DNA from: DATNIC01 sp035604635
GTDB lineage: Bacteria; Vulcanimicrobiota; Vulcanimicrobiia; Vulcanimicrobiales; Vulcanimicrobiaceae
DNA length: 10,505 bases
NCBI GenBank assembly: GCA_035604635.1
Contig: DATNIC010000237.1
Span: 1 to 10,505 of the forward strand
Reading direction: 5' to 3'
The position numbers were made by a program, and so were the translations under genes. Each line of letters opens with the position of its first letter. Position 1 is the stretch's first letter. Shown piece after piece: positions 7,758 through 10,505 of this stretch. Under the pieces are notes generated by a model. The model was given only the letters and a program-made list of their open reading frames with translations, had not been told where the DNA came from and did not search any database.

Positions 7758-9014
7758 TCAGTCATAGACGCCGCAGAGATACCATCGCCCGTCGCGGTGC
7801 GCGATTCGGTAGAGGGATCCATCTTCGAGCAGTACGTCGTAGTCGTCGCGGCGCAACGGAGCATCCCACCACATCTCATCGACCCGCCAGGGACCGCACA
7901 CATGGACGACCGGTTGCGGCGGCGTCCCGACGAAACGCGGCACGTGCGCCTCGGTGACGACGTCGATTTCGCGCAGCTCGAGCAAGCGATATTGCGACGC
8001 GCATGGATGCGCTAGTGTCGACGGAGCCCAGGATGGGCGAGAGTCGACCGGCGGCGTGGCCGTAAACGGTTCGTAGGCGACCCGCGATTCGGGCCGATTC
8101 CCGTCGACGATGCGCGCGCGCAACGCCTGTGTCCCGAGCGCCGCTTCAATTCGCGCGAGCGCGACGCCGAGCGCTTGCGGATCAGGATCGCGCTGCGCGA
8201 AGAGCGAGAGCGAAACGCCGCCGTCTTCAAGACGCTCCGCGCTCAAACGCAATCCGACGACCGGAGCAGCGAGCTGTATCCCTTCGAGCCGCGCGCGAAC
8301 GAGATCGAAGAGAATATTCGCTTGCGCCGTCGGTTGCGCGATCGTCGTAAGGATGTCGTGCACGTCGCCGTTTTCACACTCGAGCGCAAGCGTCAAACGC
8401 CCGCAGCGTTTTCCGGCCGCCGTGACGTCGGCGCCGATCTGCGCGACGAGCGTGCGCAACGCGAAGAGGATCTGCTCTTCGCAGGCGGCGCTTCCTTCGC
8501 CGAAGAGCGTGCGCTCGATGCGGATCGAACGTGCGCGCGGGACGAACGGACGGTCGTCGATCCCGCGCGCGCGGTCGTGCCACGCCGCAGCTTGCGGACC
8601 GAAGCGCCGAACGAACGGCCCGTGCGGTAGTGCCGCGAGTTCGCCGAGCGTCGTGATGCCCAGCAGTTGCAGGCGTCGCTCGACGTCTTCGTCGAGTTCG
8701 AGCAGCGCGAGCGGAAGCGGCGCGAGCAAGGTGCGCGCCTCACGCTGCGTCGCAATCGTGCGCCCTCCCGCGAGCGCTGCCGCACGCGCGACGAACTTGT
8801 TCGGGCCGATGCCAAGCGCACACGCCGGCGCACCGGTCAGCGCCGCGGCGGCCGCGGCGAACCAGCGTTCCGAAGTCCCCTCGATCCCGTGCATCTCGAG
8901 GTACGCGAGCCCGTCGCCGCCGTCTTCGGCGAGCGGCGAGACCGCGTCGAGCGCCTCGAGGATCGCCTCCCAGCGCGCCGTCGGCTCGGGAAAGAGAACG
9001 CAGAGGATCGGCAT
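7758..9014 (-). CDS. imuB: ImuB-like Y-family polymerase homologue lacking the usual N-terminus
   Basis: This 418-residue protein is related to ImuB, the catalytically dead Y-family protein that links DnaE2 to the beta clamp in SOS mutagenesis. Residues 18-43 match the second part of the palm (ALDAVSPLAE, then GLAYLEMHG where active Y-family enzymes have DEAYLD). GIGPNKFVARAAA (68-80) is the conserved Y-family segment, and LQLLGITTLGELAALP (115-130) is the helix-hairpin-helix thumb, followed by a little-finger region. SLSLF (268-272) sits where the clamp-binding QLxLF motif belongs. The C-terminus, GPWRVDEMWWD to WYLCGVYD (374-418), is the usual ImuB tail. ImuB is normally about 500 residues, and here the first 70-80, with the first catalytic Asp, are absent. 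An in-frame stop at 9057-9059 and the SOS promoter just upstream show that this is the natural start. There is no imuA nearby. The ATG has no Shine-Dalgarno sequence. Confidence 0.88.
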   Translation of the reverse strand: MPILCVLFPEPTARWEAILEALDAVSPLAEDGGDGLAYLEMHGIEGTSERWFAAAAAALTGAPACALGIGPNKFVARAAALAGGRTIATQREARTLLAPLPLALLELDEDVERRLQLLGITTLGELAALPHGPFVRRFGPQAAAWHDRARGIDDRPFVPRARSIRIERTLFGEGSAACEEQILFALRTLVAQIGADVTAAGKRCGRLTLALECENGDVHDILTTIAQPTAQANILFDLVRARLEGIQLAAPVVGLRLSAERLEDGGVSLSLFAQRDPDPQALGVALARIEAALGTQALRARIVDGNRPESRVAYEPFTATPPVDSRPSWAPSTLAHPCASQYRLLELREIDVVTEAHVPRFVGTPPQPVVHVCGPWRVDEMWWDAPLRRDDYDVLLEDGSLYRIAHRDGRWYLCGVYD

Positions 9015-9022
9015 GGGAGGCC

Positions 9023-9052
9023 AGCATAATCGAACATACGTTCGATAGTCAA
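9023..9052 (-). promoter_or_regulatory. SOS promoter of imuB with LexA box between -35 and -10
   Basis: On the minus strand, TTGACT (9052-9047) and TATGCT (9028-9023) flank an 18-bp palindrome (9029-9046) identical to the one before dnaE2. The architecture and the distance to the start codon are the same as at dnaE2: the predicted start of transcription falls at about 9016-9014, on or beside the ATG. The box lies in the divergent space shared with the oxidoreductase gene, whose own promoter I could not identify. Confidence 0.9.
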
Positions 9053-9129
9053 GGCCTCACGCGCGAAGGGCTCGTACACTAGGCGGGCTTTGACCTCTTT
9101 CGGATGCCTTTAGAAGGAGAACAGATTTC

Positions 9130-10212
9130 GTGCTCTTCGAACCGTTGACCCAACGCGGCGTCACGACGCGCAACCGCATCATGGTCTCGCCGATGTGTCA
9201 GTACTCGTGCGAGAACCAAGACGGCCTTGCAACGACCTGGCATTTGGTCCATTTGGGCCAGCGCGCCGTCGGCGGCGCCGGGATCGTCTCGACCGAGGTG
9301 AGCGCGATCAGTCCGGAAGGCCGCATCTCGCCGCAGGATCTGGGGATCTGGAGCGAAGCGCATCGCGACGCGCTTGCCCCGATTACCGCGTTCATCAAAG
9401 AGCGCGGCGCGGTCCCGATGATGCAGATGGGGCACGCCGGCCGAAAAGGGTCGACGGCGCGGCCGTGGGTCGGCGGCGGTTTCGTCGGCCCGCAAGACGG
9501 TGGCTGGGAACCGCTTGCGCCGTCACCGATCCCATTCGATCCAACGTGGCCGGCGCCGCGCGAGATGACGAAGGCGGACATTCAAAAAGCACTCGCCGAT
9601 TTCGTGAAAGCGACGCGCCTTGCCGACGAAGCGGGTTTTGAGATGCTCGAATTGCACGCCGCGCACGGCTATCTCACACATCAGTTCTTGACGCCGCTTG
9701 CGAACCAGCGCGCCGACGAATACGGCGGGAGCTTTGAAAATCGCACGCGCTTCGCGCTTGAGATGGTCCGCGCGGTGCGCAAGACCTGGCCCGAGCGCAA
9801 GCCGCTCTGGCTTCGGCTCTCGTGCACCGATTGGATCGAGGGAGGCTGGGATCTCGAACAGTCGGTCGAGCTCGCCCGGCTACTTCAAAAGGAAGGGATC
9901 GACGCGATCGACTGCAGCTCGGCCGGTGCCGATCTGCGCCAGAAGATCCAGCTCGGTCCAGGCTATCAGGTCCCGTTCTCGGCGCGGATCCGGCGCGACG
10001 TGAAGATCACGACCGCTGCCGTCGGTTTGATCGAGGCGCCGCAGCAAGCCGAAGAAATTCTCGTTACCGGCGAAGCCGACGTCATCGTGATGGCGCGGGC
10101 GCACCTGCGCGATCCGTACTGGACGTTCCATGCGGCTCAAGCGCTCGGCGTCGACGTCCCATGGCCGCCGCAATACCAGCGCGCGAAGCCGCCGCTACCC
10201 GCGAAAGTGTAG
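9130..10212 (+). CDS. NADH:flavin oxidoreductase, Old Yellow Enzyme family (YqjM/NamA type)
   Basis: This 360-residue FMN-dependent TIM-barrel enzyme reduces activated C=C bonds or other electrophiles with NAD(P)H in the cytoplasm. It shows the YqjM-class (thermophilic-like OYE) signature: PMCQYS (21-26) with the flavin-tuning Cys23 and Tyr25; QMGHAGRK (99-106); and LELHAAHGYLTHQFL (174-188), with the substrate-binding His176 and His179 and Tyr181. NQRADEYGGSFENR (192-205) and VIVMARAHLRDPYW (318-331) for FMN phosphate binding follow. The C-terminal QYQR (348-351) supplies the arginine finger that reaches into the partner active site in YqjM dimers. The length is normal and all key residues are present. 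The start is GTG at 9130, with AAGGAG ten bases upstream. The next gene begins 2 nt after the stop, so the two form an operon. The physiological substrate is unknown. Confidence 0.95.
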   Translation: MLFEPLTQRGVTTRNRIMVSPMCQYSCENQDGLATTWHLVHLGQRAVGGAGIVSTEVSAISPEGRISPQDLGIWSEAHRDALAPITAFIKERGAVPMMQMGHAGRKGSTARPWVGGGFVGPQDGGWEPLAPSPIPFDPTWPAPREMTKADIQKALADFVKATRLADEAGFEMLELHAAHGYLTHQFLTPLANQRADEYGGSFENRTRFALEMVRAVRKTWPERKPLWLRLSCTDWIEGGWDLEQSVELARLLQKEGIDAIDCSSAGADLRQKIQLGPGYQVPFSARIRRDVKITTAAVGLIEAPQQAEEILVTGEADVIVMARAHLRDPYWTFHAAQALGVDVPWPPQYQRAKPPLPAKV

Positions 10213-10214
10213 TA

Positions 10215-10505
10215 TTGACCGAAGTACGTCCCACACTTTTTGACTTGGTGCGAACGTTCGCGCTCATCTCGGTGACCGCGTTCGGTGGTGGGCAATTGAC
10301 GAGCATGCGGCGCGAGATGGTCAGCCGTCTGGGTTGGCTCAGCGACGAAGAATTCGTCGAGATGCTCAGCCTGCTACCGACGATGCCGGGTCCGCTTCCC
10401 GTCAGCATGGCGTGTTTGGTCGGCTATAAATTTCAGCGCGTCATCGGTGCGGCGGTCTCGTTGTTCGCTTGCATCATCCCGGCGTTCGTCATGCTGATCC
10501 TCATC
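10215..10505 (+). CDS. Chromate transporter (CHR/ChrA) family protein, N-terminal part
   Basis: An open frame of 97 codons runs off the right edge. It carries the CHR-family pattern: an N-terminal helix (LFDLVRTFALISVTAFGGG), the conserved FGGG (22-25), MRREMVSRLGWLSDEEF (29-45), then PGP (54-56) and GY (66-67), and a hydrophobic helix ending in IIPAFVMLILI. ChrA proteins export chromate or related oxyanions through the inner membrane; many genomic copies have no proven chromate role. The start is taken as TTG at 10215, two bases after the oxidoreductase stop, because the first residues align with other family N-termini. A GTG at 10248 is the alternative. No good Shine-Dalgarno is seen, so translation may be coupled to the gene before it. 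Whether this is a long two-domain or a short one-domain form cannot be seen here. Confidence 0.88.
   Translation, partial: MTEVRPTLFDLVRTFALISVTAFGGGQLTSMRREMVSRLGWLSDEEFVEMLSLLPTMPGPLPVSMACLVGYKFQRVIGAAVSLFACIIPAFVMLILI

Noticed and set aside
9047..9129. A sigma-70 promoter for the oxidoreductase gene (TACACT at 9075-9080 or TTGACC at 9090-9095)
   Set aside because: Neither element has a partner at 16-18 bp, and the TTGACC would place the start of transcription at or beyond the Shine-Dalgarno sequence.
10247..10258. GCGAACGTTCGC palindrome as a further LexA box
   Set aside because: The half-sites have no 4-base spacer, unlike the two real boxes, and the site lies inside the transporter coding region.

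Overview
The window is a high-GC bacterial chromosome segment carrying seven complete genes and the ends of two more. Two features point to Candidatus Eremiobacterota/Vulcanimicrobiota (WPS-2 and relatives) or a nearby lineage. One is the large surface lipoprotein, with its Ser/Thr-rich Ig-like part and 'GNLYV' propeller repeats. The other is a LexA operator of the CGAAC-N4-GTTCG type, as found in Gram-positives and Actinobacteria. The placement is inferred from recall of protein style and was not tested.

Layout. Everything left of about 9.0 kb is on the minus strand. In the direction of transcription: a truncated ImuB-like Y-family polymerase homologue (9014-7758); a FecR-domain exported protein (7670-6789); a beta-propeller lipoprotein (6788-4917) whose ATG abuts the fecR stop codon; a terminator hairpin; a small acidic protein (4808-4563); the error-prone polymerase DnaE2/ImuC (4514-1410); a branched-chain amino-acid type ABC substrate-binding protein (1371-187) followed by a strong terminator; and the first 12 codons of another probable exported protein running off the left edge. 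On the plus strand, diverging from imuB, are an Old Yellow Enzyme of the YqjM type (9130-10212) and, 2 nt later, the start of a chromate-transporter family protein that runs off the right edge.

How it fits together. imuB and dnaE2 form a dispersed SOS mutagenesis (mutasome) regulon. They lie 3.2 kb apart and each has its own nearly identical SOS promoter, in which an 18-bp LexA palindrome exactly fills the spacer between the -35 and -10 elements. Both promoters place the predicted transcription start within a few bases of the ATG, and neither gene has a Shine-Dalgarno sequence, so both mRNAs are probably leaderless. No imuA or lexA is present in the window. The ImuB homologue lacks the usual first 70-80 residues of the Y-family fold. 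The fecR-lipoprotein pair between the two genes looks like a translationally coupled envelope unit unrelated to DNA repair. No RNA genes, insertion sequences or CRISPR arrays were seen, and no gene-free stretch exceeds about 150 bp.
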